Assembly (NCBI GenBank): GCA_022701365.1
Contig: JAKUHH010000192.1
Location: forward strand, 169,731-233,730
DNA length: 64,000 bases
From: Mycocentrospora acerina
Lineage: Eukaryota; Ascomycota; Dothideomycetes; Pleosporales
Direction: 5' to 3'
The first letter of the stretch is position 1. Each line of letters starts with the position of its first letter. Below are positions 47,771 through 59,480 of this stretch, one piece after another. The notes under the pieces are model-generated. The model made no database searches, had not been told where the DNA came from, and was given only the letters and a program-made list of their open reading frames with translations. A program made the position numbers and the translations under genes.

Positions 47771-48619
47771 CTTGATCCAATCATGGACGTACTGCAAAGA
47801 CCCAGAGAAGGATGCGTTCGCAGGAAGGGAAGAGGGCTCCAGCTTGAATTTGTAGGAGAAGAACAGCACAAGTAAGAAAGTAATATTTATTGTAATTCAT
47901 GCATATTAAGGCGTGAAGAAGCTTGCTTTGAGGCTTAAGATATTAGGGTCTAAAGCACCTGCAGGATTTAAACGCTTTACCTACGAATTACCTAGGTGCG
48001 CGTGGCTAGTAATTTCGTCTGTGCGCGCTATATTCATTTCGTCCCAACCTCCCCAAAATTCATCCATTCAACAACTAGAACAAATGATGGCGACGCGACA
48101 AAAATCTAAAACTATATCGGGCTAACTGAAAGAACTTGGCTTCATTTGAATTACACCATGTCTAAAGAAACGAGTCGCGTAGAGTACATCAATCTTCTAG
48201 CCTCACAGTTAGAGATCAATTAGTTTTTGGCAATGGTAAAAGTGTGTAATTCTTGCCGTAATGTTGCAAATAGACAAACTACTCTCGTGTTCCCTAAACT
48301 CGCAAAGGTAAGATTCGCCGCTCTCAAAATTCTCTGAAGCTATTGAAGAATAGTCAAAGAAGTAAGATTGAAGGAAGGTGTTGTTTGATTACTAAACAAT
48401 GCATTACTCAATACAGGGCACATTTTTTCATCATTAAATCTACTGAAGGGAGCGTAGCATCTCATCTTTTAAGCAAACTTCAGATTTTTTCGATTTGAGT
48501 TGATTGATCATTCTATATGATTTGTTTGTGTCTTCTAAGAGCGTAGAGTTGTAGTATTACAGGTGCGTCCTTGCACAACTAGCAGAAAGATATTGTTACA
48601 ACTGATTAGACGTAAGCAG
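47771..48619. other. Intergenic with old repeat fragment
   Basis: No gene. It contains the second copy of the 60-bp dispersed repeat (48172-48231). Confidence 0.55.
48172..48231 (-). repeat. Dispersed 60-bp repeat, copy 2
   Basis: Reverse complement of 4235-4294 with about eight differences in 60 by hand alignment. Lies outside genes, close to the repeat-rich end. Confidence 0.65.
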
Positions 48620-49288
48620 TTATAAGTTGCTGACTGCTAAAATCAGTAGGTTCCAAGACGAATATAATTGAAAAGTGATCAATCTAAACAGACTCCCAAG
48701 TAACTTTAAGATCGGTTTACTTGTTGCTTGTCTATCGGGTTTCATTGGGTTGGCCCATGTAAGCCGACCATGAAGACTTTCGACTGCGAACACATAATCT
48801 AGGATTCTACTCTACTTGGTCGCTGAGCCCATTATATGCGTTTAAATAAGTCTCTGGACGGCGAAAAATGGTATGATGTATCTTGCTAACAGCCAATACG
48901 CTGTGTTCGCCCGTGCATGCGTTCTTGTCACCTTCGCAGAACTTGCCAATCAAATGCGAGTGACTTCTTTCTGGAGCTCTGGTAATCTTGGAATATTCTT
49001 TGAAGTTCTTCTGTTGTTATACCAGAACCTGTCTTTGATTGCAGTTTAGCTCGCAACGTGTTGCATAGTAACACAATGTCCTGGATACCGTTCTGAAACC
49101 CAAGGGCTGCATTTGGCGTGAATTTGTGGCATGCATCGCCAGCTACCACGATACGATTCCAGCTCCAGTGTTCAAGCAAACCCTCTTCTAGATTAGACAT
49201 ACCTGCCGTTGACTTTGTAAATACGTCTTTGACCTTAAGGTCCTCTGTAACAGGCCAGTCTGCGAAGCTCTCTGCAAATTTCTTAATC
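48620..49288 (-). pseudogene. FAD-dependent monooxygenase, C-terminal half only, frameshifted
   Basis: Remains of a group A flavin monooxygenase (PhqK-like fungal type). Reading leftwards from 49288: ADWPVTEDLKVKDVF, then the FAD-ribose GD motif in VAGDACHKFTPNAALGFQNG, then SSRKKSLAFDW. About 48935-48945 one base is out of step, and the text resumes in another frame as VTRTHARANTAYWLL and IIPFFAVQRLI. Then come in-frame TAA and TAG where relatives carry Gln-like codons, followed by SRILDYVFAVESLHGRLTWA. The N-terminal half, with the GxGxxG dinucleotide fold, is missing because the first big repeat starts at 49289. So the gene is dead by three kinds of lesion: truncation, frameshift and nonsense. 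The two stops look like C-to-T changes of CAA/CAG. Confidence 0.87.
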
Positions 49289-52200
49289 TCCTAACCTAGG
49301 GCGGTAAATAGGACGTTATAACATCCTAATTCTTTTTACAAGTTTATTAGTAATAACTGCTACACATATTTGCAGGTATTTTACAGAACTATAAGTATAT
49401 ACTATTAAAGTTTAAAAAAATATCCTAATTTTAAATCTTAGTTTAATTATCCCTAAATTTAAATATATTACTTAGCGCATCTAGATGCACAATCTGTAGA
49501 ATTTGTATTACTACAGTATATATAGTTAAGAGTGTTAGAGTTTAGTGTTATAGGTTAAGGTTACAGAAGTACAGTCTAGCATTAGAGGGCAACCTATATT
49601 ACCTAATAATAAGAAAAAAGTAAACAAGATATAATACTATGTTCTAAGCTAAGGCTAATTTATAAGAATATAAATAAATTAATAAAATATTAGTAATATA
49701 CCTAAACCTAACATAGAGTGTTAGTATTTTAAGCATTTAGCTAAGTATAGAGTAGCAATTTGCAAGAAGTGTAAGTATATAGTATAGCTTAATTAGATTA
49801 AAAGTTATTTACAAGATTAGCACAAGATTAGGCATAAGGAAGCTAAGTTAATTAGAAAAAGTATTAGAGATTAGGTTAGATTAGTATAATATCCTAGTAA
49901 ACTAGAACTACTAAGCTGTGTTATAGAACTTATTGCGCAATTGCTATTATATATAGATAAGTTATTATACTAAATACAGCTAGATAGCTGCTATTACATT
50001 ACAAGAAGCCTAGAATTAATATAAAAGCATTAGCATAAGTGTTATAAATAGTTAGTAAAGAAGAAGTGTAAGTAGCTAAGTTAGATAGAATAGAAGAAAG
50101 TGCAGACTAAAGCTAAAGAAGGATATAGGCAGGTATATTACTAGCAATTATTTAGCAGCTGTTATAGATTACAGTATTTTAAGGTCTAGTACCCTAAAGA
50201 GGGCTAGGCAATTATGCCTAAACCTATTAATAGCAATGCAGTATAGGCATAAGTAAAAGAAGAGATAGCTAAAGCATAGGCTAATATTAAGAGGCAGTTG
50301 CAAAACACTATACAGAATAGTAAGTAAGATAAAGTAAATCTATAGTTAGAGCAGACTTAGTAGTTGCTATATTTAGTAAGCATAGAGAGACTTAAGCTGT
50401 TAGCATACATTAAAAAGCTAAGTGCTAACCCTAATCTTATAAGAGAAGAGGAGCCTAAGCCTATTAAGGCAGCTATTTAGGCAGCTATAAATAAGTTAGC
50501 GCAGTTTAGCTAAGTATCTGTTATTAAGCAGGTTAGTGTGTTTATGCAGTTAGAGGTAATCTAGACAGAAAAGCACTAGATATGCTTCTAGCTATTATAG
50601 CTATACATAGATAAGAAGGCAATTATTAAGCATGCCTAACTATAGAAGCAGATATTAATATTTTTTGCATAGACACAGAAAGAGCACATGTAGAAGAGCT
50701 CTAAGTACTAATTTATATACTAGTAGTAAGAGGCATAGAAGGCATTAGTTAAAAAAGCAGAGGGTAGAATAGAGGAAGAAATAAGAGAGAAGGCAAAAAG
50801 AGTAAGAGACAAGACAGATAAAGATATAGATAAAGAGATGCTAGATAAGGTAGATAAAGTAATAGAAGAAATAGAAGTAGATTAAAAGTAAGATTAAGTA
50901 GAAGACTATAAGCGCAATAGTAAGCTATAAAGGTTGTTAAAGATCTAGAAAGTATATTTAGAGTTTTATATTATGTTATTAAACTAATCTATTACTTAAA
51001 AAGAGTATAACAATCTGTTAGTATGTGCATTAGCAGTATTAGGCATTAAGAAAGAAAGTTAAAAGAGTCTTAAGCAGTATCTGCCTATCTTATCTATAGT
51101 TATTAAAGTAGCCTAGTTTATAGTAGTGCAGCAGGTGTTAGAGCTATTTAACCTATTTAAAGAAGATAAGTTTAATAGTAATAGCGCATATAAGAGTAAT
51201 AGCAGTAACTATCTACTATAATACTAACCTAAAAGGTACTTGCAGATTATATAGAAAATAATAGACTAGTTTATAGTGCAAGGTAGCTATAGTCTAATAT
51301 AGTAGATATTAGATTTACAGATATATAGGTTAAAGATTTATTATAACATAATATCTTAAGGCTATATTAAATAGACAAAGTAAGATAAGTTATTATATAA
51401 AGATTTATATTTTACTATAGCATAATTCTATAGCATAGTACATAGTTTAGCAGCTAAGAGCTAGCAGTTATTAGTAAATAAGTTGTTATTTAGCAATAGT
51501 AAGTTAGCTAGTCTTATACTTAGTATCCTGTAAGAGGGTTTACACAGTAACCTAACTAATAAGTAGCCTAGATAGAATTTTTTAAAAGATAATTATACCT
51601 ACATGCCTATAAATAAAGAGAAGTAGTTATTTAAGTAGGTAAAGCAAGACACTTAAGTTAGAGACAGATTTATAAAACTAAAAATGCATTCTAGCATTAA
51701 TAAGCAAGAGGTAAAGCAGTACATAGATTAAGTTATTAAGTTCTAAGAGAAGTTAATTATGTTAATTTATATAGCAGGCAGTTAGCTAGCTAAAAGACTA
51801 GAGATCTTAAGTATTTAATACAGCAACATAGTTAAAAGGGGGCACTGCAATATATTTATTAAAGACAGTATAGTAGTATTTATTACATAGTATTACAAGA
51901 GATATATAGTTAGCAGTAATATTAAGATTATCTACTAGTGTTTACTATAAAAGGTAAGCAAGTTATTAGTATAGTATATATAGTTAGTATTACTGTTCTA
52001 GTAGTAGTTAAAAGTAATAGTATAAAAAAAAGAAGTAATTTTATTATATATATAGCTAGCTAACCTAAGTAGACATAAGTAGATAGGTAATAGGTTACAA
52101 GAGGCGTTAAAGTGCAAGAGCAGAGTAGGATTAAGGTTAGAATTAATAGTTTTAGCATATTATAAGATTGCTATTAAGATTAGCTAAAGGTTTTTACAAG

Positions 52201-52618
52201 GATGCATAGCATTTAAAGTAAAAGAAAGTAGTAAGAATAAAGTATAGAGTAAAGAGAATATTAAAGCTGCTATTGCAAATAAATAGGTAGGGTATATAGT
52301 ATATATTATAAGGATAGTATATACGCAAGGAATTATAGAGTAAGCAAAGGCAGTTATAGATAAAAGACAGCAGTTCTAGATATTAAGCACAAATTAGCAT
52401 TAGTTTTTAGAATTTTAAGCAGGCGTAAAAGAGGAAGATGTATATAAGAAGTAGAAGAAGGCACTATTTAAGAGTAAAGTAAATAAGGCAAGAATTAATT
52501 AATAAGGCTAGTTAAAGAAGATAGATATAACAGCGCAGTTGCAGCAGATAATAAGTAATAAAGCAGAGTTCTAGGGTGTGCAGAAAGAGGCAATTGCAGC
52601 AATTATAGCAGGCAAGAG
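49289..52618 (+). mobile_element. RIP-decayed helicase element, copy A (truncated)
   Basis: Starts with TCCTAACCTAGGGCGGTA directly against the broken monooxygenase. Extremely AT-rich, CpG-poor and full of TAG. It aligns throughout with copy B (52619 onward): for example TTTGCAAGAAGTGTAAGTA here against TTTGCAAAAAGTGCAGGCA there. It ends inside its own helicase region at GGCAAGAGT, where copy B begins. No terminal inverted repeats seen. Best read as an element or subtelomeric gene unit spread by duplication, then mutated. Confidence 0.8.
49735..52618 (+). pseudogene. C2H2-finger plus RecQ-helicase gene remnant, copy A
   Basis: Reading TAG/TAA as former Gln or Trp codons gives continuous protein-like text. 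It begins near AICKKCKYIV with QIKSYLQDQHKIRHK, a degenerate C2H2 finger of the DUF3505/OrsD type (C-x2-C ... H-x4-H). A long Gln/Lys-rich middle follows, and it ends at EAIAAIIAGKS just before the Walker A loop of the RecQ domain would come. Dozens of in-frame stops make it non-functional. The family assignment comes from motif recognition; a profile search of the stop-masked translation would settle it. The end of the frame at codon GKS is exactly where copy B starts. Confidence 0.72.
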
Positions 52619-53129
52619 TCCTAACCCAGGGCGGTAGCTGGAGTCAGCCCTGATTCTGGTTATTCTGGTGCTATAATATTTACATTTGCCTGTGTATAGC
52701 TTATTATAGGGGCTTGCTCTAGAAACACTTTATATAGCTAGTCTAGTTAGGTTCCTGTAGGCTAATAGACTTAAAATTTTAATATATTAATTAGTGCACT
52801 AAGTTGCATATTAACACTAATTTGTAGGCCTACAGATAATATTATTAATAGTATTAAGGTTTTATATTTAAGGTTAAGGTAAGATTTATAATGTTGCAAT
52901 AGCCTATGCAACTAAGTTTAGAGGTATTTTAAGATAATAACTAGCTATTAATAATATTAACTACACATTCTGTTGCACTATATAGACAGGTAGGAAGATG
53001 TATCTATAGTGTAATATATAAGGTAGAGTCTATAGTCTAGTATAGTTAGTTTTAGCCTACAGCATGTAATTAACTTATTATAATTATTATTAATAATATA
53101 GCAAAGAGCAGCATTGCAAGTAAGCAGTT

Positions 53130-56100
53130 TAAGTATTTAGTTAAGTATGCATTAGCAGTTTGCAAAAAGTGCAGGCACAGTATTTTGCCTAGTTAGATTA
53201 AGAGCTATATACAGTGTGCTTACTCTATTAAGTAGAAGCAAGCTAAGTCTATAGCAGAAGAAGTTAGTAATTAGGCTAGTTTAATCTAGTATGCTAGTAA
53301 ATTAGAAGTGCCTAGCTAGATTAATAAGCTAATACATTAGTTACTAGTGTACATAGATAGATTAATATATTAGATTAATTCTAACTATTACTGCTAGATA
53401 TTTAGAAGCATAGAGGTAATAAAGAAGTATTAGCAGAAGGTCTATAAGTAGTTACTAGCAGAGAAAGGTAGACACTTAACCTAGATGCAGCAGTAGAATA
53501 TACAAGAACACATCTGCAAGAATTACAAGACTGTGCATTGCTAGTAGTTATTAGTTTAAAGCTAAAGCTTATAATATTTCTAGGTCTAGCAACCTAGCAA
53601 AGACAGCCTAGATATTATACTAGATAGTAATATAGTGTAGGCATAGGTAAGTAAGCAAATAGCAAAGGCATAGGCTAATATTAAGACGCGTTTGCAGAAC
53701 ACTATTTAGGAGGGTAAGAGAGATAAAGTAAACCTGTAGCTAGAGCAGACATAGTAGTTGCTATATTTAGTTAGCATAAAATAGCTAGAGTTAATAGCAT
53801 GCATTAAAGAGCCTATAGCTAAGCTTAATCTTAAGTAAAAGCAGCAGGCAGAACTTATTAAGGCAGCTATGTAAAAGGCAATAAGCAAGTTAGTATAGTT
53901 TAGTTAAGCATCTATTATCTGCTGTATTAGTGTGTTTATATAGTTAGAGGCAATCTAAACAAAGTAGCACTAGATGCAGTTCTAGCTGTTGCAGCTATAT
54001 ATAGATAAGAAGTTAATTATTAAGCATGTGTAGCTATAGCAGCAGGTAATAATGTTTTTTGCAAAGATACAGTAGGAGCATATATAGAAGAGTCTAGTGT
54101 ACTGTTTTACACGCTAGCAGCACAAGGCATAGAAGGTGTTAATTAAGGAGGCAGCAAAGAGTGTAGGGGGAGAGGAGAGTAAAGAGAAAGGAGGGATAAA
54201 AGTAGAAGAGAGAAAAGAAGAAGAGATAGAAGTAGAAGAGAGAAAGGATAAGGTAATAGCAGATAATGTTAATAAAGCTATTAAAGAGATAAAGACAGAT
54301 ATAGAAGAACTTACTGCTAATGCTATTTATAAGCTAAAAAGGTTATTAAGTATCTAAAAGGTATGTTTAAAGTTTTGTATTGCGTTATTAAGCTAGTTAA
54401 TTATGTGCAAGAAGTATAATAGCCTATTAGTATGCATGTTAGCTGTGTTAGGCATAAAGGAGAACAGATAGAAAGGTGCTAATTAGTATCTGCCTATTTT
54501 ATTAGTAGTTATTAAGGTAGTGCAGTTTATAGTTATGCAGTAGGCATTAGAGTTGTTAGGTCTGTTAGATAAGGATAAGCTTAATAGTAACAGCGCGTAT
54601 AAGAGTAACAATAGCAGTAACCTGCCCTAATGCTAGTGCAAAGGATATTTACAGCTTATATAAGAGATAATAGACTAGTTTATAGTGCGCAGCAGCTATA
54701 GCTTAATATAGTAGATGTTAGATTTATAGATATATAGGTTAAAGATCTATTACAACATAACATTATGCAGCTATATTAAGTAGGTTAGCTAGAATAAGTT
54801 GTTATATAAGAGCTTATAGTTTAGTATAGTATAATTCTGCAGCATAGTGCATAGGTTAGTAATAGAGAGCTAGCAGTTATTAATAGATAAGTTATTATTT
54901 AGTAGCAGCAAGACTGCTAACTTTATCTTTAGTGTGCTGTAGGACAGTTTATGCAATAACCTAACTAATAAGCAGCTTAAGTAGAGTTTTTTAAAGGACT
55001 ATTGCACCTACATGCCTGTTAACAAAGAAAGGTAGTTATTCTAGTAAGTAAGGCAAGATATTACTATTAGGGATTAGTTTATAAAGTAAGAGACCTAGTT
55101 AAGCATTAATATATAAGAGGTAGAGTAGTATATAGATTGCGTTGTAGAGTTCTAAGAGAAGTTAATTATATTAACACATATAATAGGCAGACAGCTAGTA
55201 AGAAGCTTAGAGATTATAAGCATCTAGCACAGTAATATAGTTAAGGGCAGGCACTGTAATATATTTATTAAAAATAGTATAGTTATATTTATTACATAGT
55301 ACTATAAGGTATATAGCATAAGCAGTAATATTAAGATTATCTACTAGTATTTACTATATAAGGTAGGTAAGATAGTAGTATATTATATATAGTTAGTGTT
55401 ACTATTCTAGCAGTAGCTAGAAGTAATAGTATAAGAGAAAGAAGTAATATTATTACACATGTAGCTAGCAGACTTAAGCAGTTACAAGTAGATAAGTAAC
55501 TAGTTTAAAGAGGCATTAAAGTGTAAAAGTAGGATTAGATTAAGGTTAAAATTAACAATTTTAGCATATTGCAAGATTACTATTAGCATTAGCTAGCAGT
55601 TTTTACACAGGTCTACTGTGTTTTAAGCAGATAAGAGAGATAAGAATAAGGAGTAAAATAAAAAGAATGCGTAGTTAGCTATTACAGATATGCAGGCAGG
55701 GCACATAGTGCACATTATAAGCATAATATACACATAAGACATTATAGAATAAGTAAAGGTAGTAGTAGACAAAAAGCAGCAGTTCTATATATTAAGCATA
55801 GATTAGCACTAATTTTTAGGGTTCTAAGCAAGTGTAAAAGATAATAATAAGTATAAAAAGTGCAAGCAGGCCTTATTTAAGAGTAAGGCAGATAAGGTAA
55901 AGATTAATTAGTAAGGCTAATTAAAAAAGATAGACACAGCTGTGCAGTTATAGCAGATAATAAGTAAGACAGCTAAGTTTTAAGGCATGCAGAAGGAGGC
56001 TATTAACACTATTGTTACTAGTAAGAGTTATGTTATAGCAGTAATGCTAACTAGGGCAAGTAAGAGCATGTTATTTTTATTACTAGCATAGGCTAAGCAA

Positions 56101-57900
56101 GGCAGTATAACAGTAGTTGTAGTGCTGTTAATTGCGTTATAAAGAGACATAATACAGTAATGCAAGAAGTTAGGGATATTATGTGCTAAGTAAGACAGCT
56201 GCTGTCTACTAGACATAGCTGCAGTTATATTAGTAATGCCTAAGTTAGCAGTTAGAGAAGAGTTTGCAATATTTTTAAACTAATTGTAAGTAATACAGCA
56301 GTTAGACTAGATTATAATTAATAAGTGTTATATTATATTAAACTGCTAGTATAATTTCTGCAAAGAAATATAGAAGTTAAGCAAGTTAGTATTTACAGAG
56401 ATACAGATAGTAATATTAATAGCAATATTACTACTAAGTAAAGAGGACAAGTTATTCTAATAGATATATATTAAGCAAGATTAGGTTAATTTGTTCTAAG
56501 TAGAAACTACAAAGATAAATATAGCATACTATATAATTAGGGTAGGCAAGGTAATAAAGAAAAAGGAGGTAGAAGTAATAGTATTAAGTATATTATAGCA
56601 GAAGTTATATAAGTATAAGACTAGTAAGATTATAGTATATACTAACTTAGTGCTAAAAGTTAAAGAGTTAGTAAAGAAGTTAGGTTATTATGTATACTAC
56701 TATTATATAGTAGGTAAAGTAAGCATGTTAGACAAGTTTATAGTAAGCAAAAGGCATATAATTATAGCAACTAGTGTGTTAAGGATAGGTATTAATATAA
56801 CTAATATCTAGTATATTATATATATTAATTAGCTATTTACTGTATTAGATTACACATAGGAGAGTAGCTAAGCAGGGCAAGACAGGTTATACAGCAAGGC
56901 AGTTATAATTGTGTAGGAAGGGGAGCAGTAAGCAGCAGAAGATAAGCAGGTAGAGTTAGAGCAGCAGTTAGTAAGAGTGTATATTAAAGGCAGAAATAAG
57001 ACAGTAATATGCAGGCAGGTAGTGTTAGATAGGTATTTAGACAGGCAAGAGAAGGAGCAAGTAGGGTGCAAAAAGAGAGAGAAGAAGTGTAATGTTTGTA
57101 GAGGAGCAGATAGCAAGGAAGAAGATAAGGAAGAGATAGAGGAGGAGGAGATAGAGGAAGAAGAGATAGAGGAGGAGGAGAGCAAGGGAGATAAGGGAGG
57201 TAGCAGCAATAAAGAGAATGCAGACGCAGTTAAGGCAGAGCAAGAAGAGGCATAGCAGGTGTTTAAGCAGCAGCAGCAAGCAGGACGCAGCTTGCAGCAG
57301 ACGTTAATACAGCAGCAGCAGCAGGAGTTTGCTGACGTAGAGTAGTTACGCAGGTAGTTAGCATAGTAGACAAAGCAGTGTAGTATATGTAAGGTAGTAG
57401 GCAACAGACAGAGCAGGCATAACGTGCAGCAGTGTTAGAGGCTAGAGAGCTAGCAGGCAAAGCAGATAATTAAGGCAGTAGAAGAGAAGATACAGTTTAA
57501 AGAGTATTTAGGTTATTTTTAGTATAAGGTACTGCAAGAGGTATATAATTAATAAGAAGATAATAGATATAAATAGTATTAGAGAGTAGACAGAAAGGAT
57601 TATTAATATTAAAGGGTTTTAGTAAGAGGTTTATTAGGATTATTATATAAGGGCAAGGAGAGAGTAGCAAAGCAATAGGTTACACAGTTAGTAGAGCAAG
57701 GCATTAATGCAAGTTTAATAGAAGAATTAGTTAAGCATTTAAGGTGTAAATAGGCTTTAGAGTGTGTTAAAAGCAATAGGTTAGTAGGGGAGTTTTATTA
57801 GATTACATAGTTAATAGCAGAGTAGAATAGTAATTAAGAGACATTGCTGCAGAAACATATAGACAGATATAAAGCAAAAAGAATAATAAAAGAGAAATTA
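53130..57900 (+). pseudogene. C2H2-finger plus RecQ-helicase gene remnant, copy B
   Basis: Stop-masked translation gives, in order: finger AVCKKCRHSILPSQIKSYI (53155-53211); a linker with MFFAKI and VYCFTRQQHKAQKVL near 54050-54150; a stretch RHCNIFIKN then KIIYQYLLYKVGKIVVYYI near 55250-55390; then the RecQ core. Helicase motifs are recognisable but broken: Walker A as TRASKS near 56050 (GK lost), DExH as INKCY near 56320, motif III-like LIAILLLS near 56425, motif VI as QESSQAGQD near 56860 (arginine fingers lost). The zinc-binding Cys cluster CKKREKKCNVC (57067-57102) and a second one, CSICKV (about 57377-57394), follow. Surviving open pieces are 54136-54357 and 56977-57255. Motif loss agrees with C-to-T/G-to-A change. 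Relatives are the telomere-associated RecQ genes of fungi. Dead gene. Confidence 0.8.
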
Positions 57901-58011
57901 TTTTAGAGAACTACTTACTTGTAGAAGAAGAAAAGAAGAGTAAAAAGTAAGCCTATTTAGGGCAGAAAAATAGAGCTTAACCTGTTAAGTTAGAGTTAGA
58001 TAAGATATAGA

Positions 58012-58262
58012 GTAGGTAGGATGCCTGCAAAGAGTGCACAGGTTAGGAGGTGTAAAGTAGGTAGGATGCCTGCAGAGAGTGCACAAGTTAGAAGTGCAGG
58101 GTAGGTAGGATGCCTGCTGTAAGTGCACAGGTTAGGAGACACAAAGTAGGTAAGATGCCTGCTATAAGTGCATAAGTTAAGAGGTGCAAAGTAAGTAAGA
58201 TACCTGCTATAAGTGCACAGGTTAGGAGAGGTAAAGTAAGTAGGATAGGCAGTAAGAGTGCA
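58012..58262 (+). repeat. 45-bp minisatellite, block 1 (six units)
   Basis: Units start at 58012, 58057, 58101, 58146, 58191 and 58236: 45 bp each except one of 44. Core GTAGGTAGGATGCCTGC, then GAGTGCACAGGTTAGGAGG. In frame with the helicase it reads about VGRMPAESAQVRRCK per unit, so it was probably a coding repeat at the protein's C-terminus. The 44-bp unit now breaks the frame. Confidence 0.9.
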
Positions 58263-58420
58263 CAGTAATAAATAGCAGTAAATAGCAATTAATAGCAGTT
58301 AATAACAGTAATTAGCATTACGTTGCAGTTAATTGCAGTAGAAAGTAGTAAGTAGCAGTAAGTAGCAGTAAGTAACAGTAGATAGCAGTAAATAGCAACA
58401 AAGAGCAGCAAATAGTTAGT
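58263..58420 (+). repeat. CAGTAAATAG-type short tandem repeat
   Basis: Irregular 9-10 bp units (AATAGCAGTA, GTTAATAGCA). A second tract of the same kind lies at 58965-59150. Confidence 0.8.
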
Positions 58421-58444
58421 AGAAGTAATTATTTAGATAAAGAA

Positions 58445-59330
58445 AAGAAGTAGTAAGTAAGATACTACTATAAGTGCAAAGGTTAAGAGGCGTAAAGTAA
58501 GTAAGATGCCTGTAGTAAGTGCACAGATTAAAGGGTAGGTGCAAAGTAGGTAGGATGCCTGCTAAGAGTGCAGAGGATAGGAGATGCAAGGTAGGTAGGA
58601 TGCCTACTAAGAGTGCACAGGTTAGGAGGTGCAAGGTAGGTAGGATACCTGCAGAGAGTAGACAGAAAAAAGCAGGATAGCAGCAGGCCTTGTAAAGTTA
58701 GAAAAAGAGGCATAGTAGCAGCATAGGTTAAAGCAGAGGTAGGGGAGTAAAAGAAAGAGCAAGAGAAGAAAGTGTTAAGGAGAACTGCTTGCTTATAGAA
58801 GAAGAAAAGAAGAGTAAGAAGAAGGCCTATTTAGGGCAGAAAAATAGGGCTTAACCTGTTAGGTTAGAGTTAGAAGAGATGTAGGGTAAGTAAGATGCCT
58901 GCAGAGAGTGCACAGGATAGGAGAGGCAGAGTAGGTAAGATAGGAAGTAAGAGTGCACAGCAATAAACAGCAGTAAATAGCAGTAAATAGTAGTAAATAG
59001 CAGTTAATAGCAGTTAATAGCAGTTAATAGCAGTTAATAGTAGTTAATAGTAGTTAATAGCAGTTAATAGCAGTTAATAGCAGTTAATTGTAGTAGGTAG
59101 CAGTATGTAGCTATAAGTAACAGTAAATAACAGTAAATAGCAAAGAAGAGCAGCAAATAGTTAGTAGAAGTAATTGTTTATATTAGAAGAGGAGTAGTAG
59201 GTAGGATGCCTGCTATAAGTGCAAAGGTTAGGAGGTGTAGGGTAAGTTAGATGCCTGCTGTAAGTGCACAAGTTAGGAGGTGCAGAGTAGGTAAGATGCC
59301 TGCTATAAGTGCAATAGAAGAAGCAGTTAA
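58445..59330 (+). repeat. Further 45-bp blocks in a higher-order duplication
   Basis: More 45-bp units occur at about 58495-58660, 58885-58950 and 59197-59320. The segment beginning near 57907 (AGAACTACTTACTTGTAG) recurs at 58781 (AGAACTGCTTGCTTATAG), so a unit of about 874 bp, containing satellite block plus short-repeat block, is duplicated in tandem. Confidence 0.8.
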
Positions 59331-59480
59331 GGTTAGGCACTGTGCCTTGTATAAAGGCACATAAGGTTAGCAGGAGTACCCTGTAAGGTTAGAAAAAAAG
59401 GCAAAGTAGTAAGGTGTATTTAGAGTAGAAGTAGGAGGGTAAGAGTAAAAGCAGAAAAAAGCAGGATAGTAGCAGGCCCT

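Larger units (their letters stand above)
52619..59480 (+). mobile_element. RIP-decayed helicase element, copy B
   Basis: Begins TCCTAACCCAGGGCGGTA inside copy A. Contains the C2H2/RecQ gene remnant (53130 to about 57900) and a satellite-rich tail (58012-59330). The right end is uncertain; I placed it where the satellites give way to TGGGTGACCCG. If it had inserted into copy A, the rest of copy A should follow, but it is not visible in this window. Confidence 0.68.

Noticed and set aside
56868..57404. 178-codon minus-strand frame rich in Cys and Ser
   Set aside because: Antisense of the helicase remnant's Gln/Glu-rich stretch (GAG/GCA runs read backwards).
58012..59330. Regularly spaced repeats reminiscent of a CRISPR array
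   Set aside because: Units are contiguous 45-bp tandem copies without unique spacers, in a eukaryotic genome; this is a minisatellite.
49289..59480. Helitron identity of the helicase elements
   Set aside because: Although the first bases are TC, the helicase motifs are RecQ-like, no Rep domain was recognised, no CTRR hairpin end was located, and the junctions are not A|T.
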